A stretch of DNA of 64,000 nucleotides from Amycolatopsis sp. QT-25 (GTDB lineage: Bacteria; Actinomycetota; Actinomycetes; Mycobacteriales; Pseudonocardiaceae). Every line of letters starts with the position of its first letter. The first letter of the stretch is position 1. A program made the position numbers and the translations under genes. The notes beneath the pieces were generated by a model. It was not told the DNA's origin, searched no databases, and saw nothing but the letters and a program-made list of their open reading frames with translations. Below, piece after piece: positions 8,301 to 16,367 of this stretch. The stretch lies in assembly GCF_029369745.1 (NCBI RefSeq), contig NZ_CP120210.1, positions 930,001 through 994,000 of the forward strand, in the 5' to 3' direction.

Positions 8301-10806
8301 GGCCGAGCCTCTGCTTGGCGACCTTGACCACGCGACCGCCGACGCGCCGCACGAGTTCCTTCGGGCCGCCGTCGGCGAGGTATTCGCGGATCAGGTCGAC
8401 GTCGCGGCGCAGCATTTCCTTGCCCCGCACCGGTGCCGTGACCACGAGGTCCGCCGAACCGGGCAGCCGGTCCGCGGCGGGCCGCGGGTTCCGGCAGAAC
8501 TCCACCAGCGGCTTCAGCGCCTCCGGCCAGGCGTACCGCTGGGCGACCGCGGCCATCCGCTCCACGCAGCCCGCGGCGAACTCCTCGTCGTACAACGCCT
8601 TTTCCAGCGCGTCGGCCAGCGCGTCCACGTCCTCGGCGGGGACGACGACACCGAGCCGTTCCTCGCGGACCAGATCGGCGAACGAATCGCCGTCGGTGGT
8701 GACGATCGGCAACCCGGCCCACAGATAGTCGAGCACCCGGGTGCGGAAGGCGAACGTCGTCTCGACGTGCTCGTAATGCGTGGTGACACCGCAGTTCGCG
8801 TCGAGCAGCCAGTTCTGGCGCTCCTCGTACGGCACCCACTGCTGGTTGAAGAACACGTGCTTGCCGGTGAGCCCGAGCGTGTCGGAGAGCAGCATCGTGC
8901 GCGCGCCGATGTCCATCTCGGTGACCTCGGGGTTGGGATGCTTCATCCCGAGGAACACCAGGCGGACGTCGCCGCGGCGCTGCCGCAGCCGTTCGATCGC
9001 CTGGACCAGCGTGAGCGGGTCGAACCAGCTGTAGACCCCGCCCGCCCACAACACGACGTGATCGGTTTCGCCGATTCCGTCCAAAGTGGACCGGAGGCCG
9101 GGGCCGGTGCGGACCGGCGCCTGCGGGGGCAGGCCGAACGGGACGATGGAGAGCAGCGACTGGGTGGTCGGGTCCGCGTCGTACAGCCGCGGGGAGAGCC
9201 TGCCCATCGCCGCGAGATGGCCCAGCCAGAAGTGCCGCTGACGCTCCGACGCGCACAGGAAGAAGTCCCCGCGTTCCAGTTGCGCGTCGAGCACCTTGGT
9301 GACCCCGATGAGGTCGAGCGCACGCTTGTCGTCGGGAACGCCTTTGCCCTGTTCGAGCAGTTCCAGGTGCATCGGGTCGTACAGATCCGCGACGACGATC
9401 TTGTGCGCGTACTGCATCTTGAGCGACGGCGCGAGTTCCAGCACGTGCCCCTGCAGGACGACGATGTCCGCCCAGGCGATCGGCGCCTCCAGCTCGCGCC
9501 GGTTCGCCGCGCTGACCCGGAACGGCGCGGGCGGCGGATCGGCGAGGGGATTGACCGTCACCAGGTGGACGTCGTGTTCGGCGGCCAGGGTCGCGGAGAT
9601 GTTCCACGCGCGGATCGCCGGGCCCGCCATCCGTTCGGTGATCGCGTCGCCGGTGATCACCACGATCTTGCGGCGCTGCCCGAAAAGCGCGTCGATGCCG
9701 AACGTCTCGACCAGGACGTCGTGCGCGGCGAGATAACGCGGCAGCGGATACGCGGGCTCCAAAGCCTTGCGCAGCAGGGGAAGCAGGTCAGCGTCGGTGC
9801 GGACGCGGGCGGCCTGTTCGGTGGCACGTGACTCGGCCAGCGACGGCAGCAGGTCGACGAACTGGTCAATCGCCAGGACACCGGCCAACGTCGTCCTCGG
9901 TACTTCGACCGGACCGGTTTCGGCCGGGCCGACGCCCTGGGCGAGGTCGAGCTGGGTGGCGTCGAGGTCGCCACGAGCGGTCGCCCGGCGGACGGCCAGC
10001 GCCAGCGCGGCGGGCAGCGCCCGCGAGAGTGTTTCGTCGGAGAGGTTCTTGTACAGCGCGGCCAAGGCGTTGCGTTCCAGCAGGAAAGTCTCACGCCCGG
10101 AGTCCGGGGCGTCCACTGTGGACATCGTGGCGTGGTGCTTGTGGTAGGTCAGCGACTCCGGAACGTAGCGCACGCGCCAGCCGCGCAGGTTCAGCCGCCA
10201 GCCGAGGTCGACGTCCTCGTAGAACATGAAGAACCGCTCGTCGAACCCGCCGAGTTCGGCGAACACCCCGGCGCGGACGAACATCGCCGAACCGGTCGCG
10301 AACAGGACGTCCTTGGCGATCTCGTGCTCGGCCGCGGGGACGTCGGACAGGGGGCTGCCCGCGTGACGTTTGTAGCCCATGCCGAACCAGGTCAGGCCCG
10401 CGTCGACGAAGTCGGCGCCCGTGCCGTCCCAGTCGAGGACCTTGCTGGCCACCGCGGCGACCGTCGGCCGCGCGCGCAGTTCGGCGACGGCCGCCCCCAC
10501 CCAGCCGGGCGCAGGACGGGCGTCGTTGTTGAGGAAGGCGAGCACGGTACCTGCCGCATGCTTCGCGCCTAGGTTGCAGCCACCCGCGAAGCCGGAGTTC
10601 ACCGGCGATTCGACGAGCTTGACGCCCGGGGCGGCGGCTTTGATCTCGGCGACGTCAGAGCCGCCGGAAGCGTTGTCGACGCAGATGACCTCGAGATCCG
10701 GGTAATCGTGTTCGGCGAGTGCGCGCAGGCAGGTGACGGTGTCGGCGGCTCCCCGGTAGTTCACCACGATGACCGAGACGACCGGTTGCGTTTCCCCCTG
10801 CGCCAA
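8293..10806 (-). CDS. Bifunctional glycosyltransferase: GT2 domain fused to GT4-like domain
   Basis: Fusion protein of 837 residues. Residues about 8-270 form a GT-A family 2 domain: VSVIVVNYRGAADT, VDNASGG, LNNDARPAPGW and GGFDERFFMFYEDVDLGWRL with the usual acidic metal and base residues. A helical linker (about 275-395) leads to a GT-B domain (about 400-800) with WNISATLAAEHDVHLVTVNP, VLWAGGVYSWFDP and LWAGLPIVTTDGDSF. The start is the TTG at 10806, with AGGGAG upstream; the open frame continues further but only as a shadow of the next gene. Two active sites in one chain would let consecutive sugars be added to one acceptor. Substrates unknown. Confidence 0.88.
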   Translation of the reverse strand: MAQGETQPVVSVIVVNYRGAADTVTCLRALAEHDYPDLEVICVDNASGGSDVAEIKAAAPGVKLVESPVNSGFAGGCNLGAKHAAGTVLAFLNNDARPAPGWVGAAVAELRARPTVAAVASKVLDWDGTGADFVDAGLTWFGMGYKRHAGSPLSDVPAAEHEIAKDVLFATGSAMFVRAGVFAELGGFDERFFMFYEDVDLGWRLNLRGWRVRYVPESLTYHKHHATMSTVDAPDSGRETFLLERNALAALYKNLSDETLSRALPAALALAVRRATARGDLDATQLDLAQGVGPAETGPVEVPRTTLAGVLAIDQFVDLLPSLAESRATEQAARVRTDADLLPLLRKALEPAYPLPRYLAAHDVLVETFGIDALFGQRRKIVVITGDAITERMAGPAIRAWNISATLAAEHDVHLVTVNPLADPPPAPFRVSAANRRELEAPIAWADIVVLQGHVLELAPSLKMQYAHKIVVADLYDPMHLELLEQGKGVPDDKRALDLIGVTKVLDAQLERGDFFLCASERQRHFWLGHLAAMGRLSPRLYDADPTTQSLLSIVPFGLPPQAPVRTGPGLRSTLDGIGETDHVVLWAGGVYSWFDPLTLVQAIERLRQRRGDVRLVFLGMKHPNPEVTEMDIGARTMLLSDTLGLTGKHVFFNQQWVPYEERQNWLLDANCGVTTHYEHVETTFAFRTRVLDYLWAGLPIVTTDGDSFADLVREERLGVVVPAEDVDALADALEKALYDEEFAAGCVERMAAVAQRYAWPEALKPLVEFCRNPRPAADRLPGSADLVVTAPVRGKEMLRRDVDLIREYLADGGPKELVRRVGGRVVKVAKQRLGRG

Positions 10807-10838
10807 AGCCGTACTCCCTGCTCTCGATTGGGGCAAGC

Positions 10839-11762
10839 TTAATTGCCCGCCCACGCGTCCCAGACCGCGCCTCGACCGAGTGTCGCGCGCCGGCCGATGG
10901 CTCGCCGCTCGAGGAGCGTGCGCGGCAGGCGGGCGGCGACGGCGCCCAGCACCCGGTACCGCAGGCTCGGACGGAAGTTCGGCGCCTCCGGTTTCCCCCG
11001 AAGGGGGAGGACGAGCGTGAGCGCGGCGAACTTCAGCAACTGGCGGAGCGCGACCTCGCGCGGGGCGCACCGCAGGAGGGTCAGCAGGCGGTTGCGTTCG
11101 TTCCACCGGTGGAACTGGACCGAACCCGGCCGGGTGCTCGCGCCATGCCGATGAGTGACCTCGGCTTCGGCGCCGACGACGTCCCAGCCCGCCAGCCGGA
11201 GCCGCCACGCGGTGTCGGTGTCCTCGTAGTAGCAGAAGTAGGACGCCGGGACGCCGCCGACGGAACGGAGTGCCTCGACGTTCAGCACGGCCGCGCCCCC
11301 GCAGAAGCCGAAGACCTCCTTGGCGGGTTCCGCCACGTCGGCGCCGTGGCCGTCGGCGGTCAGGCGGACGCCGGTGGACTGGACGGTCCCGTCGGCGAGC
11401 GTCAGCCGGGCGCTCACGGCGGCGGCGAGCGGAGCTCGGGCGAGGGTGTCTTCGCAGGTGGCGAGCCAATCCGGAGCCGGCGCGGCGTCGTCGTTCAGCC
11501 ACGCCATCAGCGGGGTGCCCACTCTGTCCAGTGCGGCGGCCATGGCGCCCGCGTAACCGGTGTTGCGCCGCAGCCGGAGCACCTCGGGCTTCGACGGATG
11601 GGCGGCGAGCAGGGCGGCCGTTCCGTCGTCGGAGGCGTTGTCGACGACCAAGGCGCGATGCGGGCGGGACTGCGCGGCGAGTGCGTCGAGGCAGGCGGTG
11701 ACGTGCGCGGCGCCGCGCCAGGTGACCACGACGACGGTGGTGCCGGGTTCGGCGTCGGACAT
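10839..11762 (-). CDS. Glycosyltransferase family 2 (rhamnosyltransferase-like)
   Basis: GT-A family 2 enzyme of 307 residues. Visible motifs are TVVVVTWRGAAHVTACLDAL, LVVDNASDDGTAALL, NTGYAGAMAAAL, WLNDDAAPAPDWL (the DxD-like site) and VPASYFCYYEDTDTAWRLRLAGWDV with the ED pair used as catalytic base region. It resembles the WbbL/RfbF group but differs clearly from the true wbbL at 14102. The ATG at 11762 is preferred; an ATG at 11783 would overlap the start codon of the divergent glycosyltransferase. The first gene of the minus-strand glycosyltransferase operon. Confidence 0.88.
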   Translation of the reverse strand: MSDAEPGTTVVVVTWRGAAHVTACLDALAAQSRPHRALVVDNASDDGTAALLAAHPSKPEVLRLRRNTGYAGAMAAALDRVGTPLMAWLNDDAAPAPDWLATCEDTLARAPLAAAVSARLTLADGTVQSTGVRLTADGHGADVAEPAKEVFGFCGGAAVLNVEALRSVGGVPASYFCYYEDTDTAWRLRLAGWDVVGAEAEVTHRHGASTRPGSVQFHRWNERNRLLTLLRCAPREVALRQLLKFAALTLVLPLRGKPEAPNFRPSLRYRVLGAVAARLPRTLLERRAIGRRATLGRGAVWDAWAGN

Positions 11763-11781
11763 GCCAGAGAGAATAGAGACC

Positions 11782-12870
11782 ATGCCCGAACTGGTCGTGC
11801 TCGCCGAGCAACTGCTGGCGCCGGTCCCCGGCGGGACGGGCCGCTACACCGGCGAGTTACTGCGGGCGCTCGCCGAGACCGCGCCGCCGGGCTGGACGGT
11901 GTCGAGCGTGGTCGCACGGCATGCCGACATCGAGGCCGCGGTCGTCGAGGGTGTCGAAGGGCCGCGCGTGCTGCCGATCCCGCCCCGTGCGCTGATCGCC
12001 GCCTGGCAGTGGGGCCTGCCGTGGTGGCCGGGTGGCGACGCGGTGCACGCGCCGACGCCGCTCGCGCCCGCCCGCGTGCCGAAGGGGCGGACGCTGTCGG
12101 TCGCGGTGCACGACACCGTGCCGTGGACGCATCCCGAGACACTGACCCCGCGTGGCGTCGCGTGGCACAAGGCGATGATCGCGCGGGCCGCGGCGCGGGC
12201 GACCGCGCTGACCGTACCCACGCAAGCGATTGCGAACGAGCTGGCCGGGCTGGTGCCGGTTTCGGCTCCACCGCACGTGATCCCGCACGGGGTGCGGCCG
12301 CCCGCGGCGTTCACCGAGGTCGCGCTGCCCGAGCGGTACGTGCTGGCGGTCGGGACGATCGAGCCGCGCAAGGGCGTCGACGTGCTGATCGACGCCATCG
12401 GCCGGATCGGGGTACCGCTGGTGCTGGCCGGTCAGCCCGGCTGGGGCGGGGTCGACCCGGCGGCGCTGGCGCGCGAGCACGGCGCAGACGTCCGGCTGCT
12501 GGGGAAGGTGAGCGACGCGGAACTGGCCTTCGCGTTGCGGGGCGCGTCGGTGCTGGCGATGCCGAGCCGGGCGGAGGGCTTCGGGCTTCCGGTGATCGAG
12601 GCGATGGCGGCCGGGGTGCCGGTGGTGCACTCGGACGTCCCCGCCCTGGTCGAGGTGGCCGGGGGAGCGGGCGTCACCGTCCCCGTCGGCGAGGTGCAAG
12701 CGCTTGCGGACGCCCTGCGGGACGTACTCGAGCAGCCGGAGCGCGCGGCAGCGCTGCGTGACAGTGGTCTCAGCCGTTCGAGTGAGTTCACCTGGCAGCG
12801 CGCCGCTTCGGTCGTTTGGGGCCTTCACCAGCGGGATCAGTTTTTCGGTTCGCCACCGCGGAGCCGGTGA
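11782..12870 (+). CDS. Glycosyltransferase, GT4-type
   Basis: GT-B enzyme of 362 residues. PVPGGTGRYTGELLRAL near the N-terminus is the acceptor-side glycine motif; the C-terminal half has YVLAVGTIEPRKGVDVL, LVLAGQPGWGG and ASVLAMPSRAEGFGLPVIEAMAAGVPVV with the EX7E glutamates. The start is the ATG at 11782, only 20 bp from the divergent minus-strand start, so the two promoters overlap. The next gene begins 21 bp after its stop and encodes a paralogue; their motifs agree closely, which suggests an old tandem duplication. Likely role: sugar transfer in assembly of a surface glycan. Confidence 0.9.
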   Translation: MPELVVLAEQLLAPVPGGTGRYTGELLRALAETAPPGWTVSSVVARHADIEAAVVEGVEGPRVLPIPPRALIAAWQWGLPWWPGGDAVHAPTPLAPARVPKGRTLSVAVHDTVPWTHPETLTPRGVAWHKAMIARAAARATALTVPTQAIANELAGLVPVSAPPHVIPHGVRPPAAFTEVALPERYVLAVGTIEPRKGVDVLIDAIGRIGVPLVLAGQPGWGGVDPAALAREHGADVRLLGKVSDAELAFALRGASVLAMPSRAEGFGLPVIEAMAAGVPVVHSDVPALVEVAGGAGVTVPVGEVQALADALRDVLEQPERAAALRDSGLSRSSEFTWQRAASVVWGLHQRDQFFGSPPRSR

Positions 12871-12890
12871 GCCGCCGTACCCTCCTAGGG

Positions 12891-14045
12891 GTGACCGAAG
12901 AGCCTCGCGTGCTGATCGACGCGACCGCCGTCCCCGCGGACCGGGGTGGCGTCGGACGTTACGTGGATTCGCTGGTCGCGGCGCTGGACGAGGACGGCGC
13001 GCGGATCACCGTCGTCTGCCAGCCGCGGGACGCCGTGCTGTACGACCGGCTGGCGCCCGGCGCGCGGATCGTGCCCACCTCGCCGTCGACTTCGACCAGG
13101 ACGGCCCGGCTGACCTGGGAGCAGGCGACCCTGCCCCGGCTGGTCCGGCGGCTCGCCGCCGACGTCGTCCACTCGCCGCACTACACGATGCCGCTGGCCA
13201 GTCCGGCCGCTTCGGTGGTGACGCTGCACGACGCGACTTTCTTCACCGACGCCCTCCTGCACTCTTCGGTGAAGGCGCGCTTCTTCCGCGCCTGGACCGC
13301 GACGGCGCTTCGCCGCGCGACGCTGTGCGTCGTGCCGAGCGTCGCGACGGCGGCCGAGCTGGAGCGCGTCGGCCAAGTGCGCAACGCGGAGCTGGAGATC
13401 ATCCACCACGGCGTCGAACCGGATCGGTTCCATCCGCCCTCGCCCGCCGAGATCGAGGCCGCGCGTCAGGCCATCGGGCTCGGGAAGACGCCGTACGTCG
13501 CCTTCCTCGGCGCGCTGGAACCGCGCAAGAACGTGCCCGCGCTGATCCGCGGCTTCGCGCACGCCGTGACCGGCAGGCCGCATCCGCCCGCGCTGGTGCT
13601 GGCCGGACAGCCGGGCTGGGACTCGCAGGTCGAACGCGCTCTCGACGCCGTACCCCACCGCCTGCGGGTGATCCGCGCCGGATATCTGCCGTTCGACACG
13701 CTCGCCGGCTTCCTCGGCGGTTCCGAACTCGTCGCCTACCCGAGCCTCGGCGAGGGCTTCGGGCTGCCGGTGCTGGAAGCAATGGCGTGCGGCGCGGCCG
13801 TGCTCACGACCCGGCGGCTTTCGCTGCCGGAGGTCGGCGGGGACGCGGTCGCCTACTGCGGGGTCGGCGCCGGAGACGTCGCGGCGGCCATCTCGGAGCT
13901 GCTCGACGCGCCCGCGAGGCGTGCCGAGCTGGCCGAAGCCGCACTGAGGCGGGCGAAGGAGTTCTCGTGGGCCACGACCGCGGAGCGACACCGGGAGGCT
14001 TACGGGAAGGCTTGGCACCGGCATGCGCGGCGGCGGGCAGGCTGA
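12891..14045 (+). CDS. Glycosyltransferase, GT4-type
   Basis: GT-B enzyme of 384 residues, paralogous to the gene just upstream. ADRGGVGRYVDSLVAAL, HSPHYTMPLA, VTLHDATFF, YVAFLGALEPRKNVPALI, LVLAGQPGWDSQ and LVAYPSLGEGFGLPVLEAMACGAAVL mark the two Rossmann halves and the EX7E donor site. The GTG at 12891 is chosen because the protein family begins at this point; TACCCT lies about 8 nt upstream, so the message may be leaderless although the gene could also be read with its neighbour. An in-frame start at 12816 would overlap the preceding gene. Confidence 0.9.
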   Translation: MTEEPRVLIDATAVPADRGGVGRYVDSLVAALDEDGARITVVCQPRDAVLYDRLAPGARIVPTSPSTSTRTARLTWEQATLPRLVRRLAADVVHSPHYTMPLASPAASVVTLHDATFFTDALLHSSVKARFFRAWTATALRRATLCVVPSVATAAELERVGQVRNAELEIIHHGVEPDRFHPPSPAEIEAARQAIGLGKTPYVAFLGALEPRKNVPALIRGFAHAVTGRPHPPALVLAGQPGWDSQVERALDAVPHRLRVIRAGYLPFDTLAGFLGGSELVAYPSLGEGFGLPVLEAMACGAAVLTTRRLSLPEVGGDAVAYCGVGAGDVAAAISELLDAPARRAELAEAALRRAKEFSWATTAERHREAYGKAWHRHARRRAG

Positions 14046-14101
14046 GCCTCACGAGGTGGGTGCGGCGTGGTCGCGTTCGGTGACGGGTGGACAATGGCCC
14101 C

Positions 14102-14965
14102 GTGACTGAGCACCCCAGCTACGGCGACGGGCTCGCCGTCGTGACCGTGACGTACTTCCCCGGCGAAACCCTCGAAAAGTTCCTCGACACCCTGGAGAAG
14201 GCGACCGAGCGGGACGTCCAGGTCGTCGTCGCCGACAACGCCTCCACGGACGGCGCCCCGGAGCAGGCCGCCCGCCGGGAGAACGTCAAGCTGCTCAGCA
14301 TCGGCGAGAACGTCGGCTACGGTACGGCCGCCAACCGGGGGGTCGCGGAACTCGACGACAGCTACGGCTGGGTCGTCGTGGTGAACCCGGACCTCGAATG
14401 GGAACCCGGTTCGCTCGACGCGCTGCTCGAGGTGGCCGAGCGCTGGCCGCGCGGGGGCGCGTTCGGACCGCTCATCCACGACCTCGACGGCACGGTCTAC
14501 CCGTCGGCCCGGCTGCTGCCGTCGTTCGGCCGCGGGATCGGGCACGCGGCGTTCGGCAAGCTCTGGCCGGGGAACCCGTGGACGCGGCAGTACCGGCAGG
14601 AGACCGGCACCCCGGTCGAGCGCACGGCGGGCTGGCTTTCCGGCTCCTGCCAGCTGTTCCGCCGCGAGGCCTTCGACTCGGTCGACGGATTCGACACCCG
14701 CTACTTCATGTACTTCGAGGACGTCGACCTCGGCGAACGGCTGACCCGCGCGGGCTGGCTGAACGTGTACGCCCCTTCGTCGAGCGTCATGCACATCGGC
14801 GGGCATTCGACTTCGCAGGCTTCGGAGAAGATGCTGCGTGTGCACCACGAGAGTGCGTATCGCTATCTCGCGGACCGTCACCGCGGTCTCCTGTGGAAGC
14901 CGGTCCTGCTCGCGGTGAAGGCCGGTCTCGCGGCGCGGCTCAAGCTCGAAACACGGCGGAAGTAG
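14102..14965 (+). CDS. wbbL: Rhamnosyltransferase WbbL (decaprenyl-PP-GlcNAc linker enzyme)
   Basis: Predicted to add L-rhamnose from dTDP-rhamnose to decaprenyl-diphospho-GlcNAc, making the linker that joins arabinogalactan to peptidoglycan. The 287 residues follow M. tuberculosis WbbL1 throughout: VVTVTYFPGETLEKFLDTL, VVADNASTDGAPEQA, GENVGYGTAANRGV, VVVNPDLEWEPGSLDALL, YPSARLLPSFGRGIGHA, WLSGSCQLFRREAF and YFMYFEDVDLGERLTRAGWLNVY. The GTG at 14102 has GACAAT at a -10 distance, so it may be leaderless. Position near rmlBD and the LCP ligases supports the role. Essential in mycobacteria. Confidence 0.92.
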   Translation: MTEHPSYGDGLAVVTVTYFPGETLEKFLDTLEKATERDVQVVVADNASTDGAPEQAARRENVKLLSIGENVGYGTAANRGVAELDDSYGWVVVVNPDLEWEPGSLDALLEVAERWPRGGAFGPLIHDLDGTVYPSARLLPSFGRGIGHAAFGKLWPGNPWTRQYRQETGTPVERTAGWLSGSCQLFRREAFDSVDGFDTRYFMYFEDVDLGERLTRAGWLNVYAPSSSVMHIGGHSTSQASEKMLRVHHESAYRYLADRHRGLLWKPVLLAVKAGLAARLKLETRRK

Positions 14966-15023
14966 CCGTTCCGGCTGCCGGAATTCACGCGACTCCGTTC
15001 CCCGCCGTCGTTACCGTCGGTGC

Positions 15024-15143
15024 ATGGACTTCGCCGGGCTGGACACCTGGCTGACGGAACGCGCCCAGGGGGAACGCTTCTCCGGGGTCGTGCTGATCCG
15101 GCGCGGCACTACTGCAAAGACGGGGGGTATCCGCGCGCTATGA
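15024..15143 (+). pseudogene. N-terminal remnant of a serine hydrolase (beta-lactamase-like)
   Basis: An ATG opens a 39-codon frame, MDFAGLDTWLTERAQG then FSGVVLIRRG, which looks like the first residues of beta-lactamase/class C-type serine hydrolases (LDxWLxERxxxxxFSGVVLVRR). The match stops abruptly after about 28 residues and the frame ends at a TGA that is part of the palindrome beginning at 15134. No SxxK domain follows anywhere nearby. This looks like a gene largely deleted, with only its 5' end left. No SD is visible. Confidence 0.55.
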
Positions 15144-15192
15144 AAGGTCCTTTACTTGCAAAATTTGCAAGTAAAGGACCTTTCATAGCGCG
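15134..15192. terminator. 59-nt perfect palindrome
   Basis: Arms of 29 nt pair perfectly around one base at 15163; outer sequence CGCGCTATGAAAGG, inner TTGCAAA/TTTGCAA. Same family as the palindrome at 918. It lies between plus-strand DNA and the convergent gene ending at 15202, so it may act as a two-way terminator. Confidence 0.8.
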
Positions 15193-15201
15193 TTTCGGGA
15201 G

Positions 15202-15702
15202 CTAAATGCCGTCCAGACGGCGCGAGAGGTTCGACCGTCCCGAAGGGTTCTGCTTCACCGTCGGCACCAGGCCGCCGACCTCGTTCTCGACGGTCTCCGG
15301 CTCCGGCTGCTCGATCAGCGGGCTCCGCACCGGCGCGGCGGGCGGCCGCCGGGTGAGCGGCGTCGTCGCCTGCGGCAGCGGCCTGGTCGGCTGGTGAGCA
15401 CCGGGACGGCGGGGATAGGGCTGCGGCTGAGTCGAACCTTCGCCCCTGGCCGGCGACAGGTCCAGCCGCGTCGTCGGCTCGTGTCCCGCGAGCGGGTGAT
15501 CGTTCTCGGCGATCAACGAAGCCGGGAGCTGAGTGGTCGTGTCCGGGTCCGAGGAACGATCGATCTCGGCGACCACCGAGCGGGGGATCTGCTGAGTGTT
15601 CGCGGAGTCCATCGGAGACGTCGCGTTGTCCGGTGTCACGACGAAGGCTCCACGCGCGCTTGCGCGTGCGAGCAAGGCGTCCGCCCGAGCACGGGGGTCC
15701 AT
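15202..15702 (-). CDS. Hypothetical Pro/Thr-rich disordered protein
   Basis: Protein of 166 residues with no recognised domain. The N-terminus MDPRARADALLARA is Ala/Arg-rich and helical; VVTPDNATSPMDSANTQQIPRSVVAEID follows, and the remainder is rich in Pro, Thr and Arg and looks disordered. There is no signal peptide or membrane segment. The high Thr/Pro content, with TQQIP and TTQLP repeats, would suit Ser/Thr kinase substrates, but this is speculation. The minus-strand neighbour ends just upstream at 15841. Codon use matches neighbouring genes. Confidence 0.7.
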   Translation of the reverse strand: MDPRARADALLARASARGAFVVTPDNATSPMDSANTQQIPRSVVAEIDRSSDPDTTTQLPASLIAENDHPLAGHEPTTRLDLSPARGEGSTQPQPYPRRPGAHQPTRPLPQATTPLTRRPPAAPVRSPLIEQPEPETVENEVGGLVPTVKQNPSGRSNLSRRLDGI

Positions 15703-15840
15703 TCCCCTAGGCCTCCCGACTGACCTGGGGCCCTCTGGGTTCAGGGCCGACTGTGTGTTGTCTAGGGTAGGCCCTAGGTGCGGCTGCCGTCAGCAGACCC
15801 GCAAACGTCTTCCGACAAATTCGGCGGGCCGCGGGGGACT

Positions 15841-16293
15841 TCAGGCTTCCATGTCCGAAACGATCCGGGTGCTGGAGTCGGCCTTGTCCGTACCGCCGAT
15901 GCCGTAGATCATCGAGATGTTGTTGCGGGCCCCCGCCTCGACCTCGTCGGCTGGGAGCTCGTCGACGTTGCGCCGATCCCCGCCGTTGCAGAACTCGAGT
16001 TCCGTGTCGGGGTACTGCGCGCGGATCAGGTCGAACGATTCGTTGATGCCCGGCCCCTGCTCGACGGCGACGTACACGTCGTCGACGATGCGCAGCGCGC
16101 GGACGATCCGGGCCCGGATGTCCTCGGTCTGGATCACCCTGCCCTTCTTGAGGACTTGCTGGTGATCGTTGTTGACGACGACGATCAGGTAACCGGACCG
16201 TGCCTGTGCGGCCTCGAACAGGTCGAGATGGCCCTGGTGGAGCGGGTTGAAGTACCCGCTGACGATCGAGGCCTTCGCCGGTCGCTCGGTCAT
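15841..16293 (-). CDS. Cytidylyltransferase-like nucleotidyltransferase
   Basis: A 150-residue member of the nucleotidyltransferase (CTP_transf_like) superfamily. SGYFNPLHQGHLDLFEAA carries the HxGH nucleotide-binding motif (HQGH) and ends of the first Rossmann strand, and VVVNNDHQQVLKKG continues the usual fold. The C-terminal GTDKADSSTRIV holds the S-S-T-R remnant of the ISSTKIR signature. The family makes CDP- or ADP-activated compounds (glycerol-phosphate or sugar-phosphate cytidylyltransferases); the substrate here is unknown. ATG at 16293 has GGAGG 9 nt upstream; longer in-frame starts lie in shadow sequence. It is divergent from the glycosylase gene. Confidence 0.85.
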   Translation of the reverse strand: MTERPAKASIVSGYFNPLHQGHLDLFEAAQARSGYLIVVVNNDHQQVLKKGRVIQTEDIRARIVRALRIVDDVYVAVEQGPGINESFDLIRAQYPDTELEFCNGGDRRNVDELPADEVEAGARNNISMIYGIGGTDKADSSTRIVSDMEA

Positions 16294-16367
16294 CGTCGAT
16301 GTCCTCCATAGGCTTACGGTTTCAGGTGGCGCGCTAACCCTAGCCGAGTGCCAGGTAGCTTCATCGT

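Noticed and set aside
7563..9831. Long plus-strand ORFs opposite the glycosyltransferase genes
   Set aside because: Composition is Arg/Gly/His-rich shadow of strongly biased GC3 minus-strand genes; no motifs.
7212..14045. Secondary-metabolite biosynthetic cluster
   Set aside because: Glycosyltransferases and rml genes occur, but there is no PKS, NRPS, terpene cyclase or resistance set; neighbours are cell-wall genes.
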